In this document: positions 1 to 33,570 of the stretch, in pieces
Numbering within the stretch: position 1 is the stretch's first letter
Layout of the letters: each line of letters starts with the position of its first letter
Source: Amphiduros pacificus
Lineage: Eukaryota > Annelida > Polychaeta > Phyllodocida > Hesionidae
DNA length: 64,000 bases
Direction: 5' to 3'
Assembly: GCA_949316495.1 (NCBI GenBank)
Contig: OX439003.1
Location: 20,149,198-20,213,197 of the forward strand
Position numbers and translations under genes: made by a program
The notes under the pieces: model-generated
Told to the model about the DNA's origin: nothing
Database searches by the model: none
What the model saw: the letters and a program-made list of their open reading frames with translations, nothing else

Positions 1-707
1 CAAGAAATAAAATTGCAAATAGCAGTGTAGTCTATTGGTTCTATCAATATTCTTCATCAGATGGCAGGTACAATCGCATGGGCTCTGCACTTGTTACATC
101 TATGATGCAAAAAGCACGTACTCTCATAAATACAAGATAAAGAACATTTACCACGCTACAATCTATGGGAATATGTTTGTTTAGCTATCAAATATGTTGT
201 AAAATTGTAACTGACGACTTAATTAAGTCGGTTTGCAAAATATGGACCATAACACTTTTCAACACAATCGGTGATTGTTTCATAAATCTGAGTCGGTTAT
301 GACTATTCTGTTGTTTCATTCTTATTAATGACTATCCTAATGAATTTGATAATGTTTCTTCATTGTGCTTTAATCCAATTAAGATATTCACAGAATGAAA
401 GACCCCTTATTCTGAAGGGATGATTTATCATAATCAAATATGAATACGTGTGGTTTATGGGCATGGTAGTCTCCTATCAGATCCTTTTATTCATAATTTT
501 TGTTCAAAATGCAATTCATTTTCTCCCCTCTATTATATCACATTTAAGGATGAATGTTATAAAATTCACAAATGCCACAAAAGATTTGCAAATTTATGGT
601 GGGATCATTATGAGTAATGTTTTAGAAAAACACCAAAATGGGAAAACATCAGGTTGAGATATAAATTTCTGGCATTCTTTTAATAAAAATATTGTTATAT
701 TTTACAG
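1..707. other. Upstream region of the channel gene, no coding sequence seen
   Basis: AT-rich sequence with only short, unrecognisable open frames. It ends in a plausible splice acceptor (TTTTACAG, last base 707), so at least one non-coding or further coding 5' exon of the channel gene may lie here or left of the window. I see no convincing promoter, TATA box or CpG-rich patch. Confidence 0.4.
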
Positions 708-739
708 AGTTATGCATCCTGAACAGTCAACAAAATTCG

Positions 740-19757
<19,018 letters not shown>

Positions 19758-22600
19758 GGAGGACTCAAGTGAGGAACATTGTAGAAACCTTGATTTCTAT
19801 CACACTGCAATGCTCTTGCTGTCCATATAAAAACCAATATATTTATAATGTAAAAATGACACCATTTTTCTGAATAATGTTAATGATCTATATCATAAAA
19901 AGCTCACTTGCATTGACACCTGGTCTTGTTTTATATTTATTATGTATCACAGTTAAACAGAAGGGAAATGTTTATGTTATTTACATTAAAAACTTGATGA
20001 TTTGTATATAATATCGCTGTGAAAGTCCCATCCTGTAAACTTATAGTTTTAGAGGAAGAAATATGAGGTTGATATCTTTATTAAAAGAACATAGAATGAG
20101 AAAATCTTGTTATATCCAATGAGCGGGTATATATGTTTTACTGAACTAAAGCACAATGTTCTTCCAACAATATTTAGCGAATATTCAAAGAGTAAAGTAC
20201 TTAACTCTTATTTGGTTGTCCAAACTGTTATTTAGAAAGAATGTATGATTTGTATGCATATATAATCTGTATTATTGGTGCTTTAAGTCAAGTAAGAATT
20301 GCCAACATTAAACAACAGTTGATATGTTTATCTTTAGATGATTTGATCTCATCTATCTGGCAACAAGCCACTGGGTCTTTCCTGCAATATCTTTCATTAT
20401 GCAACATTTGTTTGTGAATTTTTGTGAATTTCAAGAATATCTACCAAATATGTGAGAAATTTGTTAAACCATCCACCTATTACGGGTGTTAAATGTTATA
20501 TGTACATATATATTCATATACATATATATATGTACATATATAAATATGTATATATAATATACTATCTGTATGTAATACTCTTTCTGTAATTACATTCCAT
20601 GGCTTGCTGCAATCCCATAATGAACTTTCATTTTATATATGTCAAATTTTACTAGTCCTTTTTCCATTTTTTTTTTCCTTTTTTTAGAATATGTATGCAT
20701 ATACATATCTTCTCCCTATCAATCACCATTTCTTCTATTGTGTAGCAAAGACTCTGAGGCCATTCCTATACAGTGTAGATAAACAATCATTACAATAATG
20801 TAGTAATGTGGAATCTAAGTCATCTCCTATGTAGAATCATACCTACAATTATAACACAATAGTTATCATTAGACAAAAGCTTATTTTTGACAAATGGATG
20901 CAATACATATCACTCAATTATCCCCTAATTTTATTTATAACCTAGCTTCATAACCAATAGAAATCATGTATGACGCAATACACAATGCAGTGATATATCA
21001 TTTATTATAAAACATTTATATAATATCCATGTCTTGCCTGTTCTGAAAGGACTACATTGGTGTGCACATCCCTGTTTGAAATGATGTGCCTTAAACTCAT
21101 CACAGTGTAGAAATATTTGTGTAAGAACATGTTCATTATAGATTGAAGCATACACAATATAAAAGTTGTGTTGTGAACATGTATGTATAATTCACCGACT
21201 CACGTTTTTGCACATGTTAAGCTTATGGTAATATGTAGTACAGATCTAGTCATGATTTACATTCATTTTACATTTTAGCAGTATACATGGGGTTGAATGA
21301 CCGTATACCATTTTTAGTTGCATCTTTCACGAAAACTCCTTTAAGTTACCGTCTAGATATATGTCTCTCAAAGCTTTTCTTTTTACCGAATGAGATTATA
21401 TCAGGTCATACAGGTGAACATACTATTTAAAAAGGTCATTTTTAAGACCAGATTTGATCAATATCTGATGGTCAATCCCATTGTGTATTACTACGACAAT
21501 ATTAACTATAATCCCACAATACATTGTTACATTATTGATGAATAACTGTAATATTGATCTCTTAGTCTAATGAGTTCATCATCTTTATGTGTGTAGATAT
21601 GTTTATTCTTTATATATACCTGCAGTATGGTTGGAATGAGAGTCACCCTCCTCCTCCCCAGTCAGTGGATGATTGAGTAACCCACGCCTAGATGATTGGT
21701 TGTAAGGATGTATTAAAATGACATGCTCAGGGATAGTTTTGATTACCCGTCCAATCATCTAACAGTTGCTTCTCCTTCTGATCACAATTCAACATTTATA
21801 TCTACTTGATTCTTAATGCTTGCAGTAGATACTCAAATTCAGAAACAGATTTCTGCCTTTAAAAAAAATAATAGTCTTTGATGACATGCCCTTGTGTGAA
21901 TTAGGCATTTCTGGTTGAAATATGACAGAAAAATTACTCTTCAGTGTGAAACTTTTCTATGAGCCTCTGATGTATTCGCAAGTTTTAGTACTGAAACTTT
22001 AAAGGTTAAAACAATACATAGCAATATACGATGCTTCCTTACTCCCAAATTACATTTGCTATCATAATTTTCAAATTCTAGTCATTTTATTCCCTTAGTA
22101 AAGTGGGCGATATGTTTAACTGCAGACATTTGATGGTCATATTTAATGGACCAGTTTTTGCCTCCATGTACTCATCACATCTAATTTGCAGCATACATTA
22201 AGTATCTACCAAAATATACAACACATGAATCATAGGCCAGAGTTACATACTGATTATGTATTTTAAGATATTTGCATTTATTTAGATACGTGTAGAAATT
22301 TTTAAGAAGGATAATCTATGGTTCACAACATATATAAACCCAGGTTTACTTAGCTTTTTTTCTGAAACAATAACGTCATATATGTTCAAACATGGAATAA
22401 ATTATCTTCAATATGTAAACTTATGTAACCTTGTAAATACTGTGTTTTTGAATGTTATACTGTTGGGTCTGAGACACAATGTATAAATAATTTGTAAAAG
22501 TTTGTTTGTAATCCTGAAGTTAGGAATGGCTTCGCCCTGTGTTTGTAAGTGTTATATCGATATAGTATTCAATAAACTAATACAATATTGACAATGTCTT
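19758..22600 (+). other. Probable 3' UTR of the channel gene
   Basis: About 2.8 kb of AT-rich sequence after the stop without coding potential. An AATAAA at 22571-22576 is followed by AT-rich sequence, a candidate polyadenylation site; an earlier one lies near 22398. A TA-rich palindromic stretch occurs at about 20500-20570. The true end could be anywhere in this interval. Confidence 0.45.
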
Positions 22601-24300
22601 GGGTTTTGATTTAACAATAATAGGTAATTGCCAAGATGTTACTGGATAATTGGTGAAAGATATTGAGAGATTATGATAATTTGTCATGCCCTCTGGACAA
22701 TAAGTAAAGTTTCAAAGAGTGAAAGCATTCATGAAATGAGGTTTCCAGGCACTTTCCCCTTGCATAATATAAATGGATATGCCCGGCCACAATCTTTGTG
22801 ATCAAATGATATTACATATTATATTTCACTGCATACATTTCTGTGCTATCTGAATGAGTCTTCTTCTAGAATCCAATTCACCCATTGGACACTTTGTCAA
22901 CAAACTTTATTTAGCTGACCAGTGATCTAGTGCAAAGATCTGCTTAGTAATGCTTTACGTACAATCGGGCACCTTCAGATTGGGGCAATGGGGTGATTTG
23001 GCATACAGAGCCCTGTTTGTCCATTAACGTTTGTCAATTGCAACAGCAAACCCTGACAGACCACAATAGAGGTCACATGCTTGTACACATGTGACCACCT
23101 GGTGGTCAAAAGAGCAATTGCTTGGCACTTTCAGCAAAACACAACAACCGTGATTGGTGTATTTTGATTGATTTTAGTGAGATGACTTACTTGTATCATA
23201 GTTTTGAGGCCACATAATATTTGAGCATACCCCAAACTTTTGTCAAATTGCCTGTAGCCTCTGTGATGTCATGAATGCTTGAAGTAATATTCATAATGAT
23301 AATGCTCAGTCTCCTCCACGACTCTTTGCTTGTTTGTTTGTTTGTTTGTTTGTATTTTCAAGGTTTATCTTAGAGTTAGTGCAAGATAATACAGGCTGAA
23401 AATCATGAATTCAATCGTTTCTGTCACGTGAAAGGGATATTTCTTCACGATATTTATATTATTGTTCGTTACCCTCCCCGGATTACCCTCTTAAGAACCC
23501 TTAAACGCACAGGCTACCGCGCAACCTGGTGTCAAACAACAACATTGAATATAATTGGTAAGACAGGAAAAGATTCCAGCAAGATTAAAACCAATACATC
23601 AAATGCATACTACAACTAAATTCTACAAAAATGAATATGGTGGATTAGATTAATTGTATCATAGATTTTCATGTACATTATTCTTTGCAATATTCTTCCA
23701 AATCCTCGGAATACTAAACTAAATATTACATGAAATTTGTTTGTTAAATTACCCAGTATAATAGTTGAATAAGTTTGGAGAGAAAACATAGACGCAATAT
23801 GTACTAATTACTGGGAATATTGGAATGTTGAAGATATTGGACTTATTTAATTGTGACTAGAGTCAGACTGTAAGGTTCCATATTTTAAGGGGTAGCACAG
23901 AAAAAAAAACACTATTCCATGGTAAAATTATTAAAGTTGATTTTCATTCCAACAATTAAATACAATGCTAACGCCGCTCTGGCAACATATTTTCTTATCA
24001 CCTATTTATTCAGACAAAATATTACACTCATTTTAATGAAGATAATTTTCTAAAATTATTCTTCATAAATGGCATGTTATGTCTGATAACTGAAAGAGTA
24101 ATATAACCATGATAACTAATCCATTGCTCTGAGCTCCCGGGTCTCAGCTCTTATCATATTGCAATCAGGTAATGTACATTACAAATACATTTTCATAAAT
24201 ATCTAAACAAATTTATGTCAAATATAACGAATTCATACATATAATCGTGTGAAAAATCCCTCTGACATCATCATCCTTGTATGACCCACATACCTTCATA
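22600..24300. other. Intergenic region between channel and tetraspanin genes
   Basis: Non-coding. It holds a short (GTTT)n run at about 23330-23353 and two adjacent small palindromes at 23071-23107. Nothing else is recognised. Confidence 0.6.
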
Positions 24301-24430
24301 TGTAGGTGTTCTCTGAGCTCGCGATGGGGATTCCCCATGTGACCCGGGGTCAGCACAGGTAACATCCAATCAGAGAGCGTCGTCGCCAGTTGTGAACTCT
24401 GACCTAGAACAGGTACACAATCCCGTCAAA
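24300..24430 (+). promoter_or_regulatory. Probable promoter and 5' UTR of the tetraspanin gene
   Basis: A local rise in GC and CpG content just upstream of the ATG, with an ATCCAATCAG element at about 24365 that fits a CCAAT (NF-Y) box. No TATA box is seen in the 130 bases before the start codon. Transcription start not determined. Confidence 0.4.
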
Positions 24431-27400
24431 ATGGCGGTCCAGACTTTCGCCAAGACAATTATTGTTTTATTCAACTGTTTCCTTATAGTAAGTATATATT
24501 TTCACCCAATTTTCATACATCGGGACAATGCGGAAAATTGTTATTATGATAATTGACATTATGGCGACGATATATCGAACAAAATGCTATAAAATAGACT
24601 GACCTAATTATGTTTCGTTGCAAATGCAATCAGGTTTCTCACCTGTGCAAGGTGTGTGTTTGCAGGTCTTGTGCTGTTTTCAACAAAACAATCAATAAAG
24701 GACAGGACAAATGTTTAAAAACATCCTATTCATATATTATGAGTAGATGTGGTTCATTAGAACAGCGAGCTCGAATGGAAAAGGGAAACTTTCAACATTA
24801 ATGAAAATCACTTTCGAAATCTTGGATAAAATGCGGGACTTTCCCTCCTCATGTTATACGTACTTATGTTTTGGCACATTTCTTACATTCTACAAAATGC
24901 AAGTTAAAGCTTTGGAGGAAATGTCAATGTATGTGCAGTTAGTTGGTATTAAAAACAGGTGTGTTTCATCGTAGCACATTTTCATTTAATGGTAAATATT
25001 GTTGAGAGAAATTGGGTCCGATGATTTCTTGGAAGACTAAATAAGAATACAGGTCTGTCATCTGGTCATCCCAGATCTGGACCATAACATTATTTGTTGT
25101 CAAACTTTCTACCTGTAATTTAGATAAATGAGATGCTGACATATGTACTGTTTATATACTTTGTTCATAATGTTCATTTTGGTTGTCATGGCTTATAGAC
25201 AAATTACAATTTCTCCTGGGAAGTTCAGTTCACCCCTCCTCTTGTTATTCATGAAGTCCAGGTGGTATCTTAATTGCTTAATTAGCAGTCAAATGAAATA
25301 TTTCTTCACTTCAAAGTTTTGTTGTGCAAATAAGTTTTTTAGCTCACTATTTGGTCATGGATTAAAAAATATCCCACATTGCCATCACATTTGGTCAGTT
25401 TCATATGCGAGAGGAAAATAGATGTTAAATGATTAAATATTTGTATTCCTTCCATACACTTACATTAAAATGTCACTGTCAAGATTCATCTAAATCTTTT
25501 CTGTACACCTTCTTTACAATAAAACCTTGGACATTGAAGTTTGTCTTGTTAATATTTTCATGATCATATTTTAGATGGTAATAGTTCTCAATGGTTAGAA
25601 ATCCAATGCAAAATGTAATACCATAGAGAGTCATGATCTTTAATCTCACTATTTTTATTTTCTGTCTTTCTGTTTTTCTGCAATCTGTCTAGTTACAAGT
25701 GGTGGGTATTCTGCATGAAAATCTATCACTCACCACACCATACCATATCTCCATGACCTAAAGATGCAGAGAATTGTCAGCACTTTACCATTTGTTTGAT
25801 AAGGTTGACACCTCTCAGAACATGTACACTCATCTAGGTTCTTAGATCCTCAAGGATTTGCACGATGGACCATGCATGAAGAGAACAACTTTAAATGCAC
25901 TCTTTTAAAGACTTTCTCCTGTTCACCATTGAGATCAGATTCTCCTGTTAACCTTTTTTCCTTATATAATTTATAATGATTAATACTTCTCTCTGTTTCC
26001 CACCTTTCTCAACCATCCTTATTATCGAAAAGGTTTTGATTATGTGATCATCATGCTATTGTTCTATATATCTTACTGGCCCTCTCTGAATATATTCTAT
26101 GTATCAATTTGCAGGGTGCTGTTTTTCCTCATGTAGCAAAAAATATTACAAGCAAATTTTTACTTTCTATGCTTATGATCATGTGAGGAACAATTCTATG
26201 AATGAAGAATGTGATGATGGTTTTTATTGACTTCACTTTGCATGAGAACAAATTAAATGCTTTACCAATCGTTTCATCTTATAATGTATTTTGAGACAAA
26301 CTATTTTTTTCATCAATGACATGATGAATATTACTATTATATCAATATTTTGAGCAGTTACTGTATTTATTGTGCAAGACAGTCTGTAAGCTTCATATGG
26401 AATATGTACAGTTTTTAATAAGAAATTAGAGAGCCCCAAAAGGCATATTTTATTTATTCATATATATACACATATTGGGTGTATCTTAAACATTTTGCAT
26501 TTGTTGCCAGATATGTGGTTTGGGATGCATAGGAGTGGGACTATGGATGGTCATAGACAAGTATGTGATGAGCTACTTCATCGTGATGCAGCGGAATGTG
26601 ACGGATGAGGCCCTAGCAGCAGCACCTGCCATCCTCATAGCGGCAGGGTTCATCATCCTCGGCGTGGCTGCCCTCGGATTCCTCGGGCTCTCAAGGAAAA
26701 GTAAAATTCTGCTCGGATTGGTAAGTTTGATTGGATCTGTTTAAACAAAAATGGCTATTTGGCAATACATAGATTGATTAACTTCAACAGCAGGATTGCC
26801 AACAGTTGCGTTTGGCAAAGCACAATTTGTTCATATATATTTAAAGCTAGAGCAAAATATGGAAAAGTAATAACTCTGAATCATTTGGTATATAAATCAA
26901 ATGTTTTACCCCATTATGACCACAAAATGTTACTGATTTATTGATTCAAATATAACAGCATTTAAAAATTAAATATAGGGTAAAATGATAAAGAGAAATT
27001 CAAATTTATTGAAATGAATGAATTCATACCTAGATTTAGAGTTCTAAAAGGTCCTTGTTCTGTATCTATTGTGATAATGCTTTTTTATTTTCAGTTTGCA
27101 TTCCTGTTGCTTATAGTAATGATCTTGGAACTGGTTGTGGGATTTCTGGTTGTTGTCTTCAAAGATGATGTGAGTTAATTATTCTTACAAATATTTGAAA
27201 ATATATCATGAGCTGTCTCCTGACCTTGTCAGCAAAGCTTATGCAGTGCAGAGGGAAATTAAATTTTCTGTTATTCTTTCTGTCTGCCTAAAGCGGACTT
27301 TTCTTCTGAAACTATCAGGTTGATTTCTAAATTATTCATTGGTGAAATGTAATATTGTCAGGAGATGAATCCTTTCTATTTTCTATGAGAGTCAGAGACT

Positions 27401-29793
27401 GTTTGATCAACCTGAAAAGCTGGGTAAATATTAAAAATGATCTTTTATAAAGCAAATTAGCGGTATTTACAGGAAGCACACATGGCTTATAAATGTTTTT
27501 TTTTGTTAGAAGCAAGTATTTTTTGAAAGCAGTAAATATTTGGGCAAGCAAAAAATAAGCAAGTTTCAAAATTTCCTCACATTATTTGGTATGTGCCCTC
27601 TTTTTGACCTCAATTTTGGCATTGTATCCCATGTCCCATGTCCCATGCCATCCTTATTCCTGTCAATCTTTCCCATAGAACGATAAACAACCTTTACATC
27701 ATTTTGGTAAATTGTTTAGTAATCTTCAGGATTGAACAGTATGATTACAAACAATATTTACAGGTAAATCTTAATTTGTGATTTATTTTCTAGTAAGTAG
27801 TTTGTTATCATTTATTTGTTCCATTGTCTCCAGATTCACAAATCAGTCAAAGATGGCATGATAAGACAATTACAGGAAGACTACATGTGGTCCAACAAAG
27901 TAGGGAAAGCCTGGAACTTTATCCAAGTCAGAGTGAGTATTCACAAGACATTTGTATTGAATTTGATATTTCCCGTCTGTTGTGGAATCACTGTGTAATA
28001 TTAGAATGGGAGTTGGTGCTTAATAGATTAATTAATGATTATCATCATTTTTATCAGTTGATCCATAAAGTTGAATGATACTAAATTAATTGTTAATTAA
28101 CTTCATTTTCGTCAGTTGAATAATATTGTACACTTGGCCTTACAGCACAAATGTTGTGGAGCAGATGGTTCATGGGATTATGACAAGAGTAACTGGTGGT
28201 TCTCAGAAAACCCTGGGGTATGTATGTTCAGGCCTCATTGAGACCTTTTTATAGGAATATTGGACCAACGTTTCCTTTGTTAAATATTTGTCATCTATTA
28301 TCTAGAAAATGGAGATTGGAATATAATGAGATTAATTTGAACATAAATTCTCCATAGCAGTTGTATATCACAGAGGAAAGTATATAAGATGGATATATTT
28401 ATTGGAAGATGTCATAAATAGTTACAAACTTAAATTGAAAATCAGATAAGAAGTTCAAAATGGAAGTGATTATTAGCTCAGAATTAATGTGTTTTGGTGT
28501 TTATTTATTTTTCAGTTTATGGATGGTTTAGTGGACGCAGACAATTGGGTTCCCATTTCGTGCTGTGTGTTAGATTTTAACCAGGACCGAGATCCGTCAG
28601 AGGTAGATCCTCAGGATCCAAACCCCCGCGACGAGGAGAGGTGTCAGGAGGATGCCGAGGGTCGAAAAGATGGCAGCGAATATCTCCATGGAGATGTCAG
28701 TCACTTTACTTTATCCCACAGTACTAATTTACTTTGAAACAAAAAGACATAGTGCAAATGGAATTGTCTTTAAAATTGATATATTTAATGAATATTGGTT
28801 TATTATGGCTCTCAATGAACAATGAATGTTATCACCATAATTTATTGCTAATATACCAAAATAATTGTCAGAGTGTGAGTGATAGACTGTATTATTATGA
28901 TTTAGATTAGAGTGTAATCAAATTGCATTCTTATTACCTGGATACAGATCTTCTATTTGAGTCATTTTGTGAACATGATTTTATTTTGTCCTCTTGCAGG
29001 GTTGTTTTGTGACAGCATTAAGAAAAATATCTACAGAATTAGATGTGTTGATAGGAATTGGCCTGGCAGTTGGATTCTTACAGGTAGGAATTGTCTAAAT
29101 TACATTTGGACCTATTTGATTCACCGTTAGAGCTTAATCTATATCTGCTCTGAGTTAGGGTGAAGAATGGGGTCAATAGATGAACTGAACCTTCTGCAAT
29201 ATCAGTCTGTAACACACATTTTGATTAGTCAAAATTATCATCTGATTAAGTCTGTTCTGGGAAGGGATTTAAATAGTTATTTATGAAGCAATTTATTACA
29301 TTGTATTTTTCCAAAAGACAAATATGAGAGGGTGAAAATAAATCATGATGGGAAATATATTATTATATTATCCATTATTAAGTATCTTTCAAGAATACAC
29401 TCAAATCTGTTTCATTTTTAAAAGAATTAAATAACTCCCTGACTTACACACAATTATTTCTTTGTTTCCTTCCAAAACCAAAAAAATATGCTTTTGCATA
29501 TTTCCAGCTCATGGTCCATAGAAACAATGGACATGACTAATATAACTGATATTACCTAAAACAATAGATTAAAAAATATATATTTATTTTAGATACATAA
29601 ATAAATGACAGAGTAAACATATCTACCACAGAATTTTTATTTTATTTATTTTTTATTATTTGAAACCACTCTTAGAAAAGGTAATATATATAATTGACTT
29701 TAATGTTTCATAACGTTCATTTTGCAGTTACTGGGATTTATCTGTACATGTATTATTATGAGAACTGATGATGAGGAGGAAGATAAATATTAA
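24431..29793 (+). CDS. Tetraspanin (8 exons, 280 aa)
   Basis: Four-pass membrane protein of the tetraspanin family, which organises membrane microdomains with integrins, proteases and receptors. Exons: 24431-24487, 26511-26720, 27095-27169, 27834-27932, 28146-28217, 28516-28695, 29000-29083, 29728-29793. All introns are phase 0 and the total is 843 nt. TM1 about 8-35 (split by intron 1), small loop with NVTD sequon, TM2 about 57-80, TM3 about 85-111, large loop about 112-240, TM4 about 246-271, acidic tail DDEEEDKY. The large loop has the CCG motif (residues 150-152), PISCC (187-188), Cys 214 and GC (233): six cysteines in all. An Asp/Glu/Pro-rich stretch (DRDPSEVDPQDPNPRDEE) lies between the last cysteines. 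ATG 24431 follows an A-rich context. Exact orthologue not determined. Confidence 0.92.
24488..26510. other. Intron 1 of the tetraspanin gene
   Basis: About 2 kb, AT-rich, without recognised repeats, RNA genes or coding sequence. Open frames here are short and show no family features. Confidence 0.6.
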
Positions 29794-30090
29794 TACAAGG
29801 ATCTACCAGTCAGTTTGATGCCTCATCAGTGAATGATACAGGAATATATCACACATCGCTATACTGAGACTTAACATATAAACCAGGGAGCTTGATTGCC
29901 TTGCACCAAAGTGACATAATCTTCTTCGACAGCATGGCTATATACAATATTCTAAATTAGAAAAGGAAGCCTGATATTGCAGTCCCAAATTGAAAAGTGA
30001 GGTAAATTGAAACACCAAAAGCAGTAACAGCAAGTAAGAAAATCAACGCCAGGAAGAGAATACAGTGGAACGGATGAATCTGTTAAACCA

Positions 30091-30200
30091 GCTACCAGGT
30101 GGCACCACAAGTATACTTGCTACCAGGTGTCACTACTGGTATACAAGCTTCCACCTGATACTGCTCGTATGTAAATTACCAGATGGCATCATTTGATTAT
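30091..30200. repeat. Degenerate 28-bp tandem repeat, about four copies
   Basis: Units begin at 30091, 30119, 30147 and 30175 and share GCTACCAGGTG plus a GTATAC or GTATG core. Divergence between copies is high, so the array is old. Confidence 0.6.
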
Positions 30201-30727
30201 AATCACCTTGAGAGAGATATGTAATTAGCTTAAAAACCTTGTCTGATGTAACAGAAAGGAATCAAAATATTGATTTCAGGGGAATTATAATATTTTGTAT
30301 GTGGCATATTTAAGAAAATTATGAATGTGTACATAAATGTCTAAATGAACAGTGGTATCTGGCAGTGATAAGTGTTGAAACGTCTTAAAATGAATACCCA
30401 AGCATGCAAGTCCTGTTTACATTTTTCATGAATTTCTGCTCAATATAGCCTCCTGATGGTCACGTAATATGAAAATAATTATCTCCAATAGATTATGAAT
30501 AATTTTTTTCTACAAATCAAGTTCCTTTCAATATACAAATTACAATGTGCAATTCAGGGTTTTGTTAAACCCTCCATGTTATCAAGCCAACCAATAATAA
30601 TTATAATATTATTTAATTTCATTCATGGCACTATAATTTATGTACCACCAAATCACAGTGCCAGTTCAAAGAAAAACGACTCATGCTAGTTCACATGATT
30701 TTATGAAAATTTATATCAGGACTAAGT

Positions 30728-30925
30728 ATGCTGACCAGTTGGAGCCATACATTTATGTGGTCACACATAAAATTGACCAAATGAGGTCACCCACAACCAT
30801 AGTATGATTGCAATCATTGCATTGTGCTATGCATTGGCTGTGCTTGACCAAATAGTGCCACACAATGGCTGTGGGGGACCAGATGATGTCACATGATAGC
30901 TGTGATTGTATTTGGTCACTTTTAT
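30728..30925. repeat. Degenerate tandem repeat with TTGACCAAAT / GACCAGATGA core
   Basis: Several copies of a GACCA(A/G)AT-x-x-x-GTCAC or GTGCCACAC phrase recur, with varying spacing. Interpreted as a worn minisatellite. Confidence 0.45.
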
Positions 30926-33484
30926 GCTTGACAAAATACATGTAGGTGTTTGGCCCGAACTGATATCAGAGACGCTTGTTTAGTATCAGGTGTAAAGGTC
31001 ATTCAGATAGGAATTCAGTGGCTGTCTGTATCAATTATAAATAAATCTGTCACGTCTCGTAAGAACTGATGATACTGTAGCAAATAGTTCATATTATGTG
31101 GACTGAAATCTAGTAAATATTGTACATAGACCCAAGGGTGTCAAACTAACACAAAGAAAGAATGGAAATTATGAATGTCACAAATGATTGATTAATAATA
31201 ATCAAAACGATCTTCCAAATGTGTTGAAGCAAATGTTCCATTTAACATATTCCATTTGCCAGTATTGATATCATGACTAATTTTATTGGAAATTGACAAT
31301 GTGCTGATAAATACATTGTACTCTGTGGGAAAATTGTGAAATGTGATGTCAGATGTGACACCCATCCCTCTTGACCTATTTTGTGAAATTTCATGCATGC
31401 ATTTGTGAATATATGTATTTTAGTAATTTTCAAGTCTTCTATACCCCAAATGATTTGACAGCAAACATCTTTTAAGTTACCAAATAAACATGATAACTGA
31501 TAAGACTGAGCCAGGCCATTGAGGGTCATACTTAGCTACTATATAGCTTTGTTTGGCCTTGCATACCTTAGATATGGCACATTATGTGGTCAGACAATCG
31601 CCATGCAGGACCTCATTGGTTAACAGGCTTTTGTTTAGGCTAGACAAATAAATATTTGATTCACACTTGTAAAGAAGTGCAAAATAAAATAATATTATAT
31701 GATTTTAAGGATTTTAGGTTCCAAACATTTTTTATTCGAGTCTGCATGAGTTTTATGATAGAGAATCAGTGAATCCTTTTTCCCTATTTTTAATGCATTA
31801 CAATTATTTTATTTTAAAGAAAATTTTATTTTGGTGTTTTTACAAAATAAGAAGGCCAAGATGATACATTCCATGCTGTTGAATTTGTATTTTCCAGTGG
31901 TCCTTAATGTTCTTTATTTTATAGACCTATATTTGTACATATCAAATTTTGAAGGACATTTCTAAGCATTGTATCTGCAGATGAATAATGTTAGAATTGG
32001 TGTTCTGGACAATTTCTGACAACTCATTTCCTTCATTGACAGATTACAAAACTCAACAATTTATGAGTGGCGACTAATGTTCAGTGTGTGAGTAATTTTT
32101 ATGTAATTTTATATTCATGTAATTATATGACTTTGACGTTTAGTGTACATATTGTTAGTGTGTATGTATTTTGTAGAATACCAAATAAACATTCCAGACA
32201 ATCACACTTTGTTATTCCTCTCACCATGTCAATTAGATCAGTTGAACAGTATAAGGTAATTAAGAACAGACCGAAGCTTCAAAGAAATGTTCTGGTCTTC
32301 ATGTAGCCTTTGATGTGCAATCTTTGCATGACTTTACTCATTTCATCAAGAAATATAAAGTTTTTGATCTTAATTGCACATGTACATACTATGTAGATAT
32401 GCAAAACAGTGCCTGTAATTTCAAATTCAGTCAGTATTTGGCTTTGACTTCATTTCCTACATTTACCCTATTTAATGGTTTTGAGAATTCTGACCCCCAG
32501 TGTCTCAATAGCTCAAGGGCCCTCTGGTGGTAAATGCTCCATGTGTTTACCATGTGGAATGAAAATTGATCACACTTCCATGTGTATGCCACATTTGACC
32601 TTCATTTTAATTCACTGAAAGTTTAAGTAAAGTGGAAACATAATTTTATACACTCATGATTTACACATATTTGATGAAAACAAATGTAATGGGTAAAGTT
32701 CAGGTACACCCATCAAAATGAGCTCTACACCTCTGATATCGCATGTAAAGTGTGCTCTGAGTATCGGGGAGTGCAATTTTGACCTATTCTTACATAGCCT
32801 CAGCAGGGGAGAAATTTTCTGTCATTCTGTCTGTCCATCATTTTCGATCTTCTCTGAAATTACTGCAGGTTAGCTATATTTTCTATCCCATAAGTCTTTC
32901 CACTATTTTATGATTTTTGTAAAAATGTAATAGCTAGAGGCTGTCATTTTTGAAAACTTGACAAATATCAGCCAATGAGATTAGAGATAACAATGAAAGT
33001 TGGGGCTAAATTTTATATTTAATATTTAGCATTTTGATTGGCCGAGATTAGCATCTGACCAAGTCTGCCTTGGGAAAGAATATAAATTATTAGGATAAAG
33101 GATTAGCAGTAATTATCCTGATTATAGCCGCACATGGAGTATATGAATATAATATGGACAATCCTCTTATTGGTTAAAAAATAATCTGATTTAAAACCAA
33201 AGCACAATAGATACATTTCTGTAATGTTTCGAGATCAGATAAGGGATTATCAGAACACTAAAGCAATACCATGTCTTGATCATTCATTTCACAGATTTAG
33301 CCCTTACACTCAGCGAACCCTTGTCTAGATAACTACGGTATTTGATGATTTGAACAGAAAAAATCTATTATAAATACTATAGTGCAGGATATATTGGTAC
33401 AATGTATATTATAATGGTATCTTGCAAAGTGATTTTGTAAATTGAGCCATTTTCTGACAGATGCCCAACATTTTGTAGGTAACA

Positions 33485-33570
33485 AATGAGACTTCTTGAG
33501 CTCTTGTGATTAGCATGTTTGGCTTATAATCCAGATAACATGAGTTCCTACTATGCACCTTGAGGGAATC
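33485..33570 (+). repeat. Degenerate tRNA-like sequence, probable SINE head
   Basis: The stretch TGAGCTCTTGTGATTAGC, then TTGGCTTATAATCCAGA, then GAGTTCC has the order and spacing of a tRNA D-arm, anticodon arm (TAT anticodon position) and T-arm. The B box is damaged (GAGTTCCTACT), so it is unlikely to be a working tRNA. A SINE body after it is not recognised. Confidence 0.4.

Larger units (their letters stand above)
29794..33480. other. 3' UTR and downstream region of the tetraspanin gene
   Basis: No coding sequence recognised. AATAAA-type signals near 31033, 31685 and 32183 are candidate polyadenylation sites, but the 3' end cannot be fixed. Two worn tandem repeats are present (30091-30200 and 30728-30925). 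Confidence 0.45.

Noticed and set aside
33485-33570. A functional tRNA-Ile gene at the tRNA-like sequence
   Set aside because: The T-arm B box is degraded and the acceptor stem does not pair, so a SINE fragment or tRNA relic is more likely.
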